From positions 45,099,786 to 45,163,785 of the forward strand of contig OV277862.1 of assembly GCA_922989275.2 (NCBI GenBank): 64,000 nt of DNA, given 5' to 3'. Of this stretch, positions 1-10,462 are shown in pieces. The translations under genes and the position numbers were made by a program. Numbering within the stretch: the first letter of the stretch is position 1; each line of letters opens with the position of its first letter. This DNA is from Gari tellinella (lineage: Eukaryota > Mollusca > Bivalvia > Cardiida > Psammobiidae). The notes beneath the pieces were generated by a model that searched no databases, was not told the DNA's origin, and saw nothing but the letters and a program-made list of their open reading frames with translations.

Positions 1-34
1 AACCTACAATTCATTTATTTATTCATTTTATTTG

Positions 35-240
35 TTATGATTAGTCGATTTTAAGAGTATTTCAGTCATATCGCAACGCTAGCTAATTGCAGGTGGATGA
101 AGACCCCAGAAGCCCTTAATGCACTGTTTCAGGCACAAATCGGCAACTGGGTAGAACCACCGACCTTCCGCAAGCTAGCTGGAAGGTTTCCCAACATGAA
201 AAATCCGAATGACAAGAGTGGAATTTGAACTCAGAGGCCA
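35..240 (-). repeat. mollusc SINE with conserved central domain, copy 1
   Basis: Reading the minus strand: a degenerate B-box region (AGTTCAAATTCCAC), then the central block around CTTCCAGC..GGTCGGTGGTTCTACCCAGT, GGGGTCTTCATCCACCTGCA and the tail word CGATATGACTGAAAT. The same order occurs at 58590-58815. I recognise this block from mollusc SINEs; the family name is not certain. Confidence 0.75.
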
Positions 241-559
241 GGAAGGCAATTTGAAAAATACACAAAGCACCTTGTTGGCAGAGGAAGCCATGTCAGAAGA
301 ATTGTTAACCTCTCAACAGCCTTACACTGAATGCATCAACCATTCAACAGAACAATACTCATAATTTGCATTTTGATGGCAATTAACGAGGTTACATGGA
401 TGAGATCAATTGAACGCCACCGCGACACAAAATAGGGTATTTATTGCCGATGAATGGTGGGGGGTGATGAGATGAGATGGCAAATGAGATAGAACACACG
501 ACAATACAGTATTATCCCATTTGCGCCCAGTGGATTATTCCATGCTTGCATATTAGATT

Positions 560-935
560 AGTCCATTTTTATGCAAGGGATATCTGGTAAAACAGGCTGA
601 AAGAACAGCTGAATGTCCCTTGAGGCGCAGTATGCTTTACTTTCATTCACCCATTGAAAATTTAAATGGACAATTCTAATTGCAAAATATGTCTAGTCAA
701 TTATTGACTATTATGGGGGGGATTTCAACAATATATTTCAAAATGACAAACAGTGTAGACCATGGTCAGAAGGCTCCTTAAGGAGCCCTCTGACCAGGAT
801 ATACAATGTTTGCATGGGACAATCTCTAAGGTACACTGTTTGTAAACGACGAGTATACTCGTCGCTAGGGTTGAATGTGTTAATTGGTTAAGTATCTGCA
901 ATACTAGAAACAGGCTATGGATAAATGGGTAACCA
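560..935. mobile_element. HP-A element interrupted by an HP-C element
   Basis: The left HP-A core arm (AAAACAGGCTGAAAG) at about 588 and the right flank (ACTAGAAACAGGCTATGG) ending about 933 are separated by HP-C sequence (about 640-880). The HP-C part has the hairpin ACAAACAGTGTAGACC..GAGCCCTCTGACC and the GACGAGTATACTCGTC motif. Confidence 0.6.
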
Positions 936-984
936 CAGTAGAGATGCTACACTGACATTATAAAAACTCGTAAACTTTGGAACG

Positions 985-1075
985 TGTCTTGCAGACAACA
1001 ATAATGAAGCAGACAAGAATAAAGCGGTTAAGGAGTAAAAACCTCCCGAATAATTTGATCATGAACGGATTAAGT
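985..1075 (+). mobile_element. HP-D terminal fragment
   Basis: It has the words CTTGCAGACAACAATAATGA and GTAAAAACCTC that characterise the right part of HP-D, followed directly by an unrelated palindrome. Confidence 0.5.
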
Positions 1076-1079
1076 ATAG

Positions 1080-1187
1080 GATATAAGACGATAACGATCC
1101 AGTATGTAAAATATTGTACTGTGTGAGGCGCGTAGCGCCGAACACTGTACAATATTTTACATACTGGATCGTTTGAGGCTTATATCT
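1080..1187. repeat. long imperfect palindrome
   Basis: Arms of about 44 bases (left ATCCAGTATGTAAAATATTG, right CAATATTTTACATACTGGAT) surround a GC-rich centre GGCGCGTAGCGCC. It has no recognised terminal repeats beyond the arms. Confidence 0.85.
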
Positions 1188-2689
1188 TACTTAAAACACG
1201 TTTCTGAAAACATCAAATATTTCAATGAAAGCCATACGTTTATATATTCAAACCTATATGTGATAGTTTAATATTTTCTTCTTAAAATAAAATCAAATTC
1301 ATAAGTTTAAAATATAAGCCTATTGGCCCCTTATCCTTTACACGGGTGATCAGCCCTGTGGTGTACGAGGACCTTGATTTGCACGTGCCTTTCGCCTCGG
1401 TAATATTGTATTGCCGCGTGTTGTGCACTCATTACCAATAAAAATGTCGGAACGTGTAGACGAGGTATTCACATTTTCTGGATATTAACATAGTGGACAA
1501 GTTTACAGTGAATTGGATATTATTGAATCGGAAATAAGCATATCCACATAGGGAACCCCAATTTATGCTTCTCAAAATGTGTAGACCCTACACAGTCGCA
1601 CGGTTTGTCAGAATCGTAACCCTTTTCAGGCTCAAATACCGTCTACTTTAAAAAATGGCATCTGCTTAGATATTCACCTTTTGATAAGTTCTTAAACAAA
1701 AGAAACAGAGGTCCTTCTAGACAGACCCTTTATTTTGCAATTTGTACCAATTCACGTTCATAACTTTGATTTTTGGTGTTTTTTTAGTGGTGAAAGCAAC
1801 CTTGGTTGGCCATTCGAAATAACAAATGATAAACATTCACGCAATTATACGCCCTATTTAATTTGTTTTAAAGAAACAGCAGAAAAGTGTTGAACAGCAT
1901 GTTCTTGTCAGATGTAGTTGCTTCTGATGAGAAGCTAAACTGTTAATAAATGCCTGTTTGTAGTCGATTCTAGTAGAATAAGGGTTTCGACCGTTGTCAG
2001 GGTCACACGTGGGACAAATGTCCAATTTGATAATAGTGTAGATCATGCTTAAATGCCGCTCGGGAAAGTTTAAGTGCTTGTTCTATTATTGGTCTGCACT
2101 GTTGGCAATGTGATCAGCAAATGTTGTTCATATGAATATCCACGTTAGCCGGGACAAAGATTTGCAATGTTGAACGTTTGTTTTTCTGTTTAATGACAAG
2201 TACAAAATATAATGTAGTTTGCTCCTATTCGCAATGTAGGTTAACAGTGTCGAGCAATTCGAATACTTTATCGTCTCTAGTCCAAATAATTAGGATACGT
2301 GATAAATCTATCGTCCAAATTCACTTGCTAAAATCCCATAGTAAATGCAAAACAGTCAAAACTTGCGAAACTTGCTACTGAAAAATGATGTAAAAACGAT
2401 AAACCCTGGTTTCGCTAAAAATGTAAAATGTTAAAAAAAAAAACACTATGACGAACGTGAAAGGATAACGTTCCGGGGTCTTTCTAGAAAAACGTTGTCG
2501 TCTTAGGCTCTGAAATTGAGTTTGGTACACACTGCCACATATTGTATAATACAATACTGCTTAAAAATGTTGAAGATGCTTGTAAGTGTCTTGAACAGTC
2601 ATCGTGTCTTTGAAGCGGTATTTGGTCTTGATCTACTCTGTTTGCAACGCAATACATGTAAGTCTGGTTCTGTCATGACACTGCTAAAA
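1188..2689. other. no gene or repeat recognised
   Basis: AT-rich sequence with frequent stops in all frames. Nothing could be supported here. Confidence 0.5.
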
Positions 2690-3397
2690 TACAGTAAACC
2701 CTCTCTATTACGACCACTAAAATAAATAGGACTAACTGATTGTATAACAGTCAGTTGACAGCTTAAAGCAAGATGAGAGTAAAATAGAAAGCTCCTATAG
2801 GAGCTTTTAGTTTTAATGTTACTTTACTTTAAGCAGTCACCTGTCTTATACTTAAAACGTACAGTGGATAATACGTTATTCTTTTTTAAATACACGCGTT
2901 TACGCTGAAACTATTATTTCCAATTCCAGAACCAGGCCAGATTCCGGGTTTTCCGGCGTCTGACTTGGCTCAGATTTAAATAAGTAGTCAGAATTGTCAA
3001 CAAGCTGTCATTTTCTCCATTTTAACGCAATGCGTTGGCGTTTCATTTACGTTTAAACGGAAAAGAATAAGATCTTCTCCAATATACAGTGGAGAAAAGT
3101 TTTCTCAGAAAACGTTAATCTTTCCCGTTTAATGCAAACGAAACGCAAACAGAAATCGCTCAAATGTAGGAAAATACCATTTTCTGACATTTTTAATTAT
3201 TGTTTTTTAATCTGAGTGGCAAACAGTTTAGGGCCTGATCAGACGCCGGGTTACCCGGCGTCTGATCAGGCTTCAAACTGTTTGCAAGGAAATAATAGTT
3301 TTAGCGTAAACGCGTTTATTGGCAAAGAGTAACGTTAAAAAATATCCACTGTAATTCACACACAATTTATTGGTCGAAATAGAGAGGTTTTACTTTA
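2690..3397. mobile_element. HP-B element split by two head-to-head HP-E elements
   Basis: HP-B starts TACAGTAAACCCTCTCTATT at 2690; its type-2 hairpin is at 2759-2837, and it resumes after 3353 with TCGAAATAGAGAGGTTTTAC. Inside, one inverted HP-E lies at 2860-3084 and a second at 3085-3353, each with TACAGTGG ends. Confidence 0.8.
3225..3290. repeat. type-1 hairpin core of the second HP-E
   Basis: CAAACAGTTTAGGGCCTGAT and its complement meet at CGCCGGGTTACCCGGCG. It is nearly perfect over the whole length. Confidence 0.9.
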
Positions 3398-3452
3398 TTT
3401 TTGTGTGTCTCACAAGCCAATACAATATTAGTGTGTAGTACAATATTAGCTT

Positions 3453-3533
3453 GCTTACCGTACCGTATTTATGCACGTGCAGTCCAATATTAGTAATATT
3501 GGACTGCTCGTGCACAAATACGGTACGGTGAGC
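3453..3533. repeat. palindrome of about 80 bp
   Basis: Arms GCTTACCGTACCGTATTTAT / ATACGGTACGGTGAGC and TGCAGTCCAATATTA / TAATATTGGACTGC. It belongs to none of the named HP families. Confidence 0.88.
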
Positions 3534-3884
3534 GGGAATACACTATTGATACCCGTCCAGTATTGAAAACGACAGTACTGCGAGGACAATAGAATGACGT
3601 CATCATCGTGTTTTAAGACATTAGACTACATGCCTCGTCGACATTATGCCACATCGACTTTAGAAAAACTTGTTCAATAATGTTTCGCTAATGAACAATA
3701 GACAACCAAGTTATCAAAGACACCGAAATGAAGAAGAATATAAAGCAAATAAAATCTATGACCAGGCAGGAGCCAGAACAGCAATAAAGAAGTAATTTGG
3801 GATTCGACAGAAATAGCAAAACATGACTATCAGATTTCCTACCTCCATTAGTGGGGTTAATGTATCACAAACAGAACAGTAATA

Positions 3885-4145
3885 CCGCTTTAACACTCTC
3901 ACTCTCAATGACGCCAAAAAAACCGCATTTGCAAACAGTTTGGATCCTAATCAGACGCCTCTTAACGCGGCGTCTGATCAGGATCCAAACTGTTTGACAT
4001 TCTTTTTGCTATTTCTTAGGTCATACTGCCTTAGATTTAACTTTTAAACGACATTGCAGACAACACTATTGAAGCACACGCTAATGAAACGGTGAACGGG
4101 CAAAACTCTCACGATAAATTTGGCAGCGGAAGAGTTGCAGCTTAA
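3885..4145 (+). mobile_element. HP-D element
   Basis: CACTCTCACTCTCAATGACG, then the type-1 hairpin at 3932-3996 (CAAACAGTTTGGATCC arms), then the GTCATACTGCCTTAGATT and CAGACAACACTATTGAAG blocks and the AACGGTGAACGGG end. Confidence 0.8.
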
Positions 4146-4249
4146 TGCAGGTTAAAAGTAAGAAAAAAAGTCCATGTGGGATTTTTCTGTCTTACTTAAA
4201 ACATGTCACCTTTCATTTATTGTCTACCTTATTTCCACAGAGTGGCCAG

Positions 4250-4487
4250 TTTAACACCCCCCCCCCCCCTTCCCAATAAAAAACGCTTTTAGCGCAGAAA
4301 AAATAGTTCCAATTTATACAGTCATTAACATGTATCAACAGAATATAGGGTCTATATCCTAGCAGATAGTAGCCTAAAGCAGGCTGAAAGTAAAGCAGAA
4401 TGCGCCTTCAGGCGCATTCTGCTTTACTTTCAACCTGCTTTAAGTGCTCGTCTATCTTCAAAACTAGAAACAGTGTGAAGGGTTAAA
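4250..4487 (-). mobile_element. HP-A element
   Basis: It has TTTAACACCCC with a poly-C run, the TTTTAGCGCAGAAAAAATAG block, the type-2 hairpin at about 4374-4441 (AAAGCAGGCTGAAAGTAAAG arms, GCGCCTTCAGGCGC centre) and ends GAAGGGTTAA. Confidence 0.85.
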
Positions 4488-5179
4488 CAGTACGCATTTC
4501 ATGTCCTTGAATAATCAAAGAGAAATTCAGTTTAATACCCAACTGTGAAGAGGTCGACCACAAAGCAAGTTGTGCGGCAATGTTTCTTTAGTCAATCTAA
4601 CTTGGAGAAATAATTTAACAGACACTGGTAAGTACTGTTAAACAGAAGATTTATTAGCTATAAACGTGTTTCGCGTGTCTCTGACTGTATTTTGTCACCG
4701 ATGGATAGCGTGTTTTACACTTAATAAGTGGTATCTTCACGAAATGTCACTGTTTGTCTGATAAACTTTTAAAGATTGTACTATTTCTTTTTGTATTTTT
4801 CAAGTGAAGCAAGTGAACTCATCTACTAGGGCCATACATAACAAAACCTTATAAATATCCATTCAAATTGTTGATTTTATTGATAGGTTGCATTACCAAC
4901 ATTACCTTAAAAATTTAAACTGGCATTGTTGATCAATATTATATTGGTGTACCAAAACGGCAAAGTAGGGACTTATAAATGATAGATGAAATTACATGTA
5001 ATAATGTTTTGAAAAGTTTTGCATGCATGCCAAATGTGTCAATGAAAAGTGTTGTTTGCATGTTGAATGTGTCAATTGTCAATTAACTAGTAGATCATAT
5101 CTGCAAGGAAGGTACTATATGACAGATTTAGAGCAAGATTCACTTAAATATTTGAAAAATCTTACTAAACAATCAACTT
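4488..5179. other. no gene recognised
   Basis: AT-rich and without an identified repeat. The 65-residue open frame near 5023 runs into the adjacent transposon and is not supported. Confidence 0.4.
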
Positions 5180-5712
5180 TTAAAGGGACTCGCAACCGGA
5201 TGGTGTACTTGTCAAAATAAAATAAAATACTCAAATAAAAGCAAATTTGTGGCATAATTTGGCTTCTGACATTAAAAAAATATGATCAGTCCAAAAAAAG
5301 TCTCAAGAATCGTCACCGAATCTTTATTTTTTTAGATATTTTCCATCGTTTTTCTATAGCGTCAGCTGACGGTATAGTTGTTGTTGTTGCTTCTCTACAC
5401 GGACTCAGACAGAAACCCGAGCCGAATATGTATAAATCAATCGCTACCAGTGAAGTACGTTAATTCGCTACCTTATAGATAGAGAGCCCCAGTAGCCGCG
5501 TGGTTAAGGCGTTTGCCTTTGTTTTCATGTTTGTCTCCGCATGGAGGGTCACGGGTTCGAATCCCACCAGAGCTTCTTCCTTCTTTTTTTTTAAATGCAT
5601 TTTTTAACAGAATTTATTATCCAAAACTAAAGCTTACCCATTTATATAAGCATTTGACATATATTTACAAATTACTATTTTTAATGCTTAATCCGGTTGC
5701 GAGCCTCTTTAA
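5180..5712 (+). mobile_element. TTAA-flanked TIR element with tRNA-like insert, copy 1
   Basis: Ends: TTAAAGGGACTCGCAACCGG and its complement CCGGTTGCGAGCCTCTTTAA (imperfect). Internally it carries CAAAATAAAATAAAATACTC, GTCTCAAGAATCGTCACCGA, GTTGTTGTTGCTTCTCTACA and a tRNA-like segment at 5485-5573. It is 533 bp with no coding capacity. Copies at 21945-22491 and 41918-42465. Confidence 0.9.
5485..5573 (+). repeat. tRNA-like segment (Ser/Leu-like) inside the TIR element
   Basis: An A-box-like TAGCCGCGTGGTTAAGGCG and a perfect B-box GGTTCGAATCCCACC sit at tRNA spacing with a long variable region. The acceptor stem is poor, so this is a tRNA-derived Pol III promoter module rather than a tRNA gene. 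Confidence 0.8.
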
Positions 5713-6339
5713 AACACTTAAACGTTTATAAATTAGCTTGATAAACAATTCAGTGAAGAAAAGCTTCTATTACACGCTCCGCGAAAAACGATTCTCACAT
5801 GCGCCGCAAAAATGACAGACATTCAGCGATAAAATTTTCGAAAAATGAAAAAAAAAAGGATAGGATCGGAGAGAAATACCGGTATAGGTCGTTTGCAGTT
5901 CAAAAAAACACGATAAATCTTAGATAATTTTAAAACTAATGGACGTATTTAAATTGAATTTTGCATACACTTATGATGTGTCTATACCATCTCTGACAAG
6001 GAAATTCAAATTTTTTGAAAGTCTAACTAAAAACTTTTCTTCTTTGTTTTATATAAATTTTGTGTCGCTGAAAATGGTCAATTACGTGGGGTGTTATTGG
6101 CTATTACCTTGATCACGTTTGTTTATATTGGAGAATATCCCCAGGTAAAATCCCGTGCAAGTTGCTTCTGTCTGAAAGGTGAATCCCGTGCTGATATAGG
6201 GTGTTTAGTTGTACACAATTAATTGTGAGGCCCCATAATCCATTACATTTTTACTATGCCTAAATCCACGAACTCTTCACCAGGAATAAAGAGAATTGCA
6301 ATTACTTTTCAAACCGAAGCTCTAACATTTCTACATAAT

Positions 6340-6525
6340 TACAGAGCTCCAGATAAGAGAGAGAAACTTGAACAAGTCCAACATTTTCTCATCCAGTTCA
6401 GCACCAAATCCTATGGTGTGACTACTCGAAGAAAGACGGTTCTAATGAGTAGTCACACCATAGGGCTTAATTCAGAAATAAAGATTTACTAGTAGTTTTG
6501 GAAATACTCCCCTTATCTGGAGTTT
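6340..6525. mobile_element. CTCCAGATAAG-ended hairpin element
   Basis: Left end AGAGCTCCAGATAAGAGAGA, right end CTCCCCTTATCTGGAG. The central inverted repeat is CCTATGGTGTGACTACTC / GAGTAGTCACACCATAGG. A related copy is at 47938-48131 and fragments lie at 41023 and 48722. Confidence 0.8.
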
Positions 6526-6717
6526 AATATGTATCAATGTTCGAGTTGTATTGCACGTACGTTTACATTACGTTTCCTTTAAGCGATACAATAATAAAGG
6601 TTGAAAATTTGATAATGGTAAGCTGGTGTAGATCGTCTGGTATGAACATGTCTCTTCTGTTATTTATCGCATTTAGTTATTTTGCGTTTTGTTGATAAAA
6701 CTTTCGTATGAGTGGCA

Positions 6718-6782
6718 CATGGGTCGGATCCTATTCAGGTATGAAATGGCTACGGTGTCCGATTAGGATCTAACATGTGCGT
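6718..6782. repeat. imperfect palindrome
   Basis: GGTCGGATCCTATTCAGG..CCGATTAGGATCTAAC. A GATCC-containing hairpin with a long loop; its family is unclear. Confidence 0.45.
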
Positions 6783-7362
6783 AAATGACAGTATGGTCAG
6801 TTAATACGTTTAACGTACCCCAGTCAGGGCCTCGTTCGGTTAGTTGTAAACTGCTATGGTATGCGATGGCTTAACGGTGAGGCGTTGCCGGTTCGTGAAA
6901 GATAGGCTGTTGAATAACTTGAAATCACCCTTCGGAAAACTGTCCCTTAGAAGTGTAAACTTTATATAGAAGTTATGAATAAAACTTTTTTATTACGAAG
7001 AGAAAAAAAGATTTCTTTTTTGTCAGAGTTGGTATAGGTATATCATAAATCTATGCAAAATTCCATTTGTCTTCGTTTTCTTGTTATGGAGATATTTGAA
7101 AATTATCGTGTTTTTTTTAACTGCAAACGACCTATACTATGGTCGGTCGGGTTACCGGAAACACAGGTATTTTTATGTGGCCTAACATTTTCACTTCATG
7201 AAATGTTAAGTCTTTAACTGGATCTAATAGATATAAAGAAAGAATCACAGAAAACATATCGTTACAGTAGGGAAGCGGTATTGATTCCAGTTTAACATAG
7301 TCACCACTGAAACTTCAAATGAACGTTTTCCAATTAAGTCTGGCCTTTTTTAACATCTAGCA

Positions 7363-7613
7363 TTAACTCATTGAGCCCTAGCGACGCATATATGCGTCAT
7401 TTACCAAACGTGTACATGTGAAGGGTACACCTGTCCAATGCAAACAGTGAAGTCCCTGATCAGAGGGCTCCTGCAGGAGCCCTCTGATCAGGGACTACAC
7501 CGTTTGTCATTTTGCAATATATTACAAAAAACAACCCTAAATAGTCTAAAATGGACCAGCCTTTATTTCAAACTGGAATTATCCATTGGAAGTTTCAGGG
7601 GATAATGAGTTAA
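7363..7613 (+). mobile_element. HP-C element, complete with TTAA ends
   Basis: TTAACTCATTGAGCCCTAGC to GGGGATAATGAGTTAA. The type-1 hairpin is at about 7439-7507 (CAAACAGTGAAGTCCCTGAT arms, GGGCTCCTGCAGGAGCCC centre). Confidence 0.9.
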
Positions 7614-7623
7614 TAATAACAAT

Positions 7624-7832
7624 AAAGTAAAACCTCTCTATTACGACCACTAAATTTTGTTAATTATTAGGGTGTTTACGGTAGGTGACCGCTTAAAGCA
7701 AGGTGATAGTGAAACAGAAAGCTCCTTCAGGAGCTTTCTGTTTCACTGTCGCATTGCTTTAAGCTGCCACTTCTCTATTATACAATCAATAAGCCTTCGT
7801 TTTAGTGGTCGTAATAGCGGGGTGTTACTGTA
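7624..7832 (+). mobile_element. HP-B element, complete
   Basis: AGTAAAACCTCTCTATTACG to GTAATAGCGGGGTGTTACTGTA, with the type-2 hairpin (CTTAAAGCAAGGTGATAGTG arms, AGCTCCTTCAGGAGCT centre). Confidence 0.9.
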
Positions 7833-8021
7833 TAGTGTAGGCGCCTCATGACCAGGTTCTACACTTATTGAAAGACACCCAAAAGAACTAGATAATTCAC
7901 TCGAAGATTAGAGTAGGGCATCGCGCCCAGTATTTCTGTATCCGCTACCCTCTCTCTATCAGGGACGTCCAACTAGCCCGTAGATGCCAGAAACGGACGT
8001 CAACATACAAACCAACAAAGT

Positions 8022-8272
8022 TTAACTCTTTCCTCCCTGAAACTTTAAATGGACAATTCCAGTTTCCATTTTAGTCTAGTCCATTTCTGACTTTTAAAGG
8101 TTGTTTTTGTCAATGTTTGGCATTGTGACAAACAGTGAAGACCCTGATCAGAGGGCTCCTTTCGGAGCCCTCTGATCTGGGTCTTCACTGTTTGCATAGG
8201 ACAAGTGTACTACTCACATATACACTGTTTGAAAAGGACGCCTATAGGCGGGATTAGGGTTCAAAGGGTTAA
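8022..8272 (+). mobile_element. HP-C element, complete with TTAA ends
   Basis: TTAACTCTTTCCTCCCTGAA to GGGTTCAAAGGGTTAA. The hairpin at about 8131-8196 is nearly perfect. Almost identical copies at 9854, 41047, 44098 and 48405 imply a recent burst. Confidence 0.95.
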
Positions 8273-8449
8273 AGAAATGAAACACAAACACAATGCAATA
8301 ATCTGCAGAAAATGAATTTTAAAATGTTGGAAACTCAATTTGCCTGACTTGCAAACCGTTTGGTGTCGGGTCAGATGCTGAGTGACCCCGTGCATGTTAT
8401 GACTCCAAACATGTTTATATTGGTCATTTGTTAATTAATCCTTTGATTG

Positions 8450-8640
8450 TCAAATTTATCGTGATGTGTTTTAACCTCTTTTCCGCCATAGTGCCGTCTG
8501 CTTCAATATTGTTTTTCTGCAACATCACTTCAAAGTCAATTTTATGGCAGTGTGACTGAAACAAGTGTCAAACAGTTTGGATCCTGATCAGGGACCAAAT
8601 TGTTTGCATAGGCGTCCTTTTGGCGTCTTTGATTACATGC
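8450..8640 (-). mobile_element. HP-D element, degenerate
   Basis: GTCTGCTTCAATATTG, GCAGTGTGACTGAA and a collapsed type-1 hairpin (CAAACAGTTTGGATCCTGAT directly followed by the right arm). The deletion of the inner hairpin is typical of palindrome instability. Confidence 0.7.
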
Positions 8641-8684
8641 TCTCAAGTGTGCCTATACTGAACCTAGACACATATTCACTAATA

Positions 8685-9289
8685 TACAGTACCCCTTCTC
8701 TACTACAACGCCCAATGGGAGACAAAAAAGTGTGTACGTTATTCGGAGGTAGTCGTTTTAGGATGGGAAATTGGCTTATTTGCAAACAGCTTGAACCCAG
8801 ATCTGACACAGCTACACGCGACGTCTGATCTGGGGCCCGTTTTACTAAACTACTTACTCAAAACTTTTGCGTAAGTCAAAATTTTAAATTTTAATTTATA
8901 GTTTTTATTATCACTTGCTACAAACAGCAAATAGCCAGATCAGAGGACGCGCTTTTAGCGCGTCCTCTGATCTGGCTTTTTGCTGTTTGCAAACGCTAAT
9001 GATCGAAAAATAAGAGTTAAACGATTTTGACTTACGCAAAATTTTTGCGTAAGTTGTTTAGTAAAACAGCCCCCTGGATTCAAGCTGTTTAACATTTGTC
9101 ATTAAGATTTTTCTGTCAAAATGTCCATTATGTTACTTAAAAAACCCAGCAGAGACACTTTTATAAACAGACAGCATTGTTGCAGTGAATAGGTTGGACA
9201 TCATTGTCTTGTTTGGGAGAAGAGTGGCAAGCGTTGTTGTAAAGAGGGAATCGTTGTTAGAAGGGCCTTTGTTTGGAGTGAGCACTGTA
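8685..9289 (+). mobile_element. HP-H element interrupted by another hairpin element
   Basis: Ends TACAGTACCCCTTCTCTACT and GTTTGGAGTGAGCACTGTA. Its type-1 hairpin arms are at 8783-8833 and 9074-9092, and a 240-bp element (8834-9073) is inserted in the hairpin with CTGG repeated on both sides. Confidence 0.85.
8834..9073. mobile_element. nested GGGGC.GTTTTACTAAAC element with type-1-like hairpin
   Basis: TIRs GGCCCGTTTTACTAAACTAC / GTTGTTTAGTAAAACAGCCCC and subterminal TTGCGTAAGTCAAAAT words. The central hairpin at about 8919-8989 begins CAAACAGC and contains CAGATCAGAGGACGCGC. CTGG on each side may be a target duplication. Confidence 0.85.
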
Positions 9290-9359
9290 TAGTTTATATG
9301 TAATGAGCATTAAAGCTTTTGATATGAGGAAAGCTGCACTGAACTACCTTGATTGATTT

Positions 9360-9656
9360 GTATACGAGTCAGTGTTTTATTATCTAATCATTTACCAAAA
9401 ATGATCATTTAATATCTTTTTTTTTCATGAAAATAGCAGTTCAACCTCAAATTCTAAATTTTCGAAAATAAATCTACTATCATTTGAAATACTTTTTTTT
9501 TTATTATTATTATTATTATTATATGCATGTTTGTTTGGCCACTTTGGCCATCTGTAAATATGTTAACGTGTATGTTAATATGTTAAGAGTAACGAGGAAT
9601 TTGTTAATTCAAGTTACTGATTGAATAAAGAATTATTATTATTATTATTATTATTA
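9360..9656 (+). mobile_element. 3' end fragment of a retroposon with (ATT)n tail, copy 1
   Basis: It shares GTCAGTGTTTTATTATCTAA, GGCCACTTTGGCCATCTG, AACGAGGAATTTGTTAATTC and GATTGAATAAAGAATTATT with 15680-15934. A 5'-truncated start and a microsatellite tail suggest a non-LTR retrotransposon or SINE 3' end. Confidence 0.65.
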
Positions 9657-9853
9657 AAGAGATATTCTTTGATAAGGCTGTCAAATACTAAAAATCATGT
9701 GTATGCTGATTGTCACTTATATTTAAACTCACAGAGACTGATATCGTAATTGAAAATGTAAGAAGTTCAAACGAGACAGTGCAGATTGACAAACACAAGG
9801 AAAAGCAATCTGACAGATCTGACAAGAAAGGCTTGCTAATAAAACTCGAGTGC

Positions 9854-10102
9854 TTAAATCTTTCCTCCCTGAAACTTTAAATGGACAAATCCAGTTTCCA
9901 TTTAAGTCTAGTCCATTTCTGAGTTTTAAGGGTTATTTTTATCACTATTTGGCATTATGACAAACAGTAAAGACCCTGATCAGAGGGCTCTCAGGAGCCC
10001 TCTGATCTGGATCTTTACTGTTTGCATAGGATAAGTGTACTATTCACATGTACACTGTTTGCAAAGGACGCCAATATGTGGGACTAGGGTTCAAAGGGTT
10101 AA
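9854..10102 (+). mobile_element. HP-C element, complete with TTAA ends
   Basis: TTAAATCTTTCCTCCCTGAA to GGGTTCAAAGGGTTAA, with a perfect central hairpin (GAGGGCTCTCAGGAGCCCTC centre). Confidence 0.93.
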
Positions 10103-10244
10103 ATATCTGTGATCGGTATATATCAAATGAGATATTTATGAGTTCATTCATTTACTTTCAGGTAATTGAACCTCTGCAGACCTGAAAGTCGAACTATTCA
10201 GATAATTATTATGTTTTGTTGAATAGTTTCAATCACGAGTCAAT

Positions 10245-10330
10245 TACAGTGTTCCCTCTCTACAACGACACCAAATGGGAAACAAATATTGTGTGCGTTA
10301 TTCGGAGGGAGTTGTTATAGGGGAGGTCAA
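10245..10330 (+). mobile_element. HP-H left-end fragment
   Basis: TACAGTGTTCCCTCTCTACA followed by GGGAAACAAATATTGTGTGC and GAGGGAGTTGTTATAGG. The remainder is missing. Confidence 0.75.
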
Positions 10331-10462
10331 ATGATATCCTTAGAGCGCTGAGTACGAATTGGCTTACATTAAAAACAATTTGCGACTGAAAATAGTTTTG
10401 GAAATGTCATCATTGTCTCCTGTCATATTGTTCAAAGCTGTTTCGAAATAATAATATTATAT

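Larger units (their letters stand above)
5883..7136. mobile_element. long-TIR non-autonomous element, 1.25 kb, with nested insertions
   Basis: TIRs of about 130 bp (left TATAGGTCGTTTGCAGTT.. AAAACACGATAA, right its complement ending GACCTATA) continue with the matching AATTTTGCATA and CTCTGACAA blocks. Interior includes a GGCTCCAGATAAG-type element (about 6340-6525) and a palindrome near 6718-6780. No transposase is visible. Confidence 0.8.

Noticed and set aside
5485..5573. Functional tRNA gene (also 22266-22351 and 42059-42145)
   Set aside because: A- and B-boxes are good but the acceptor stem and anticodon region do not fold as a proper tRNA, and the segments sit inside transposon copies.
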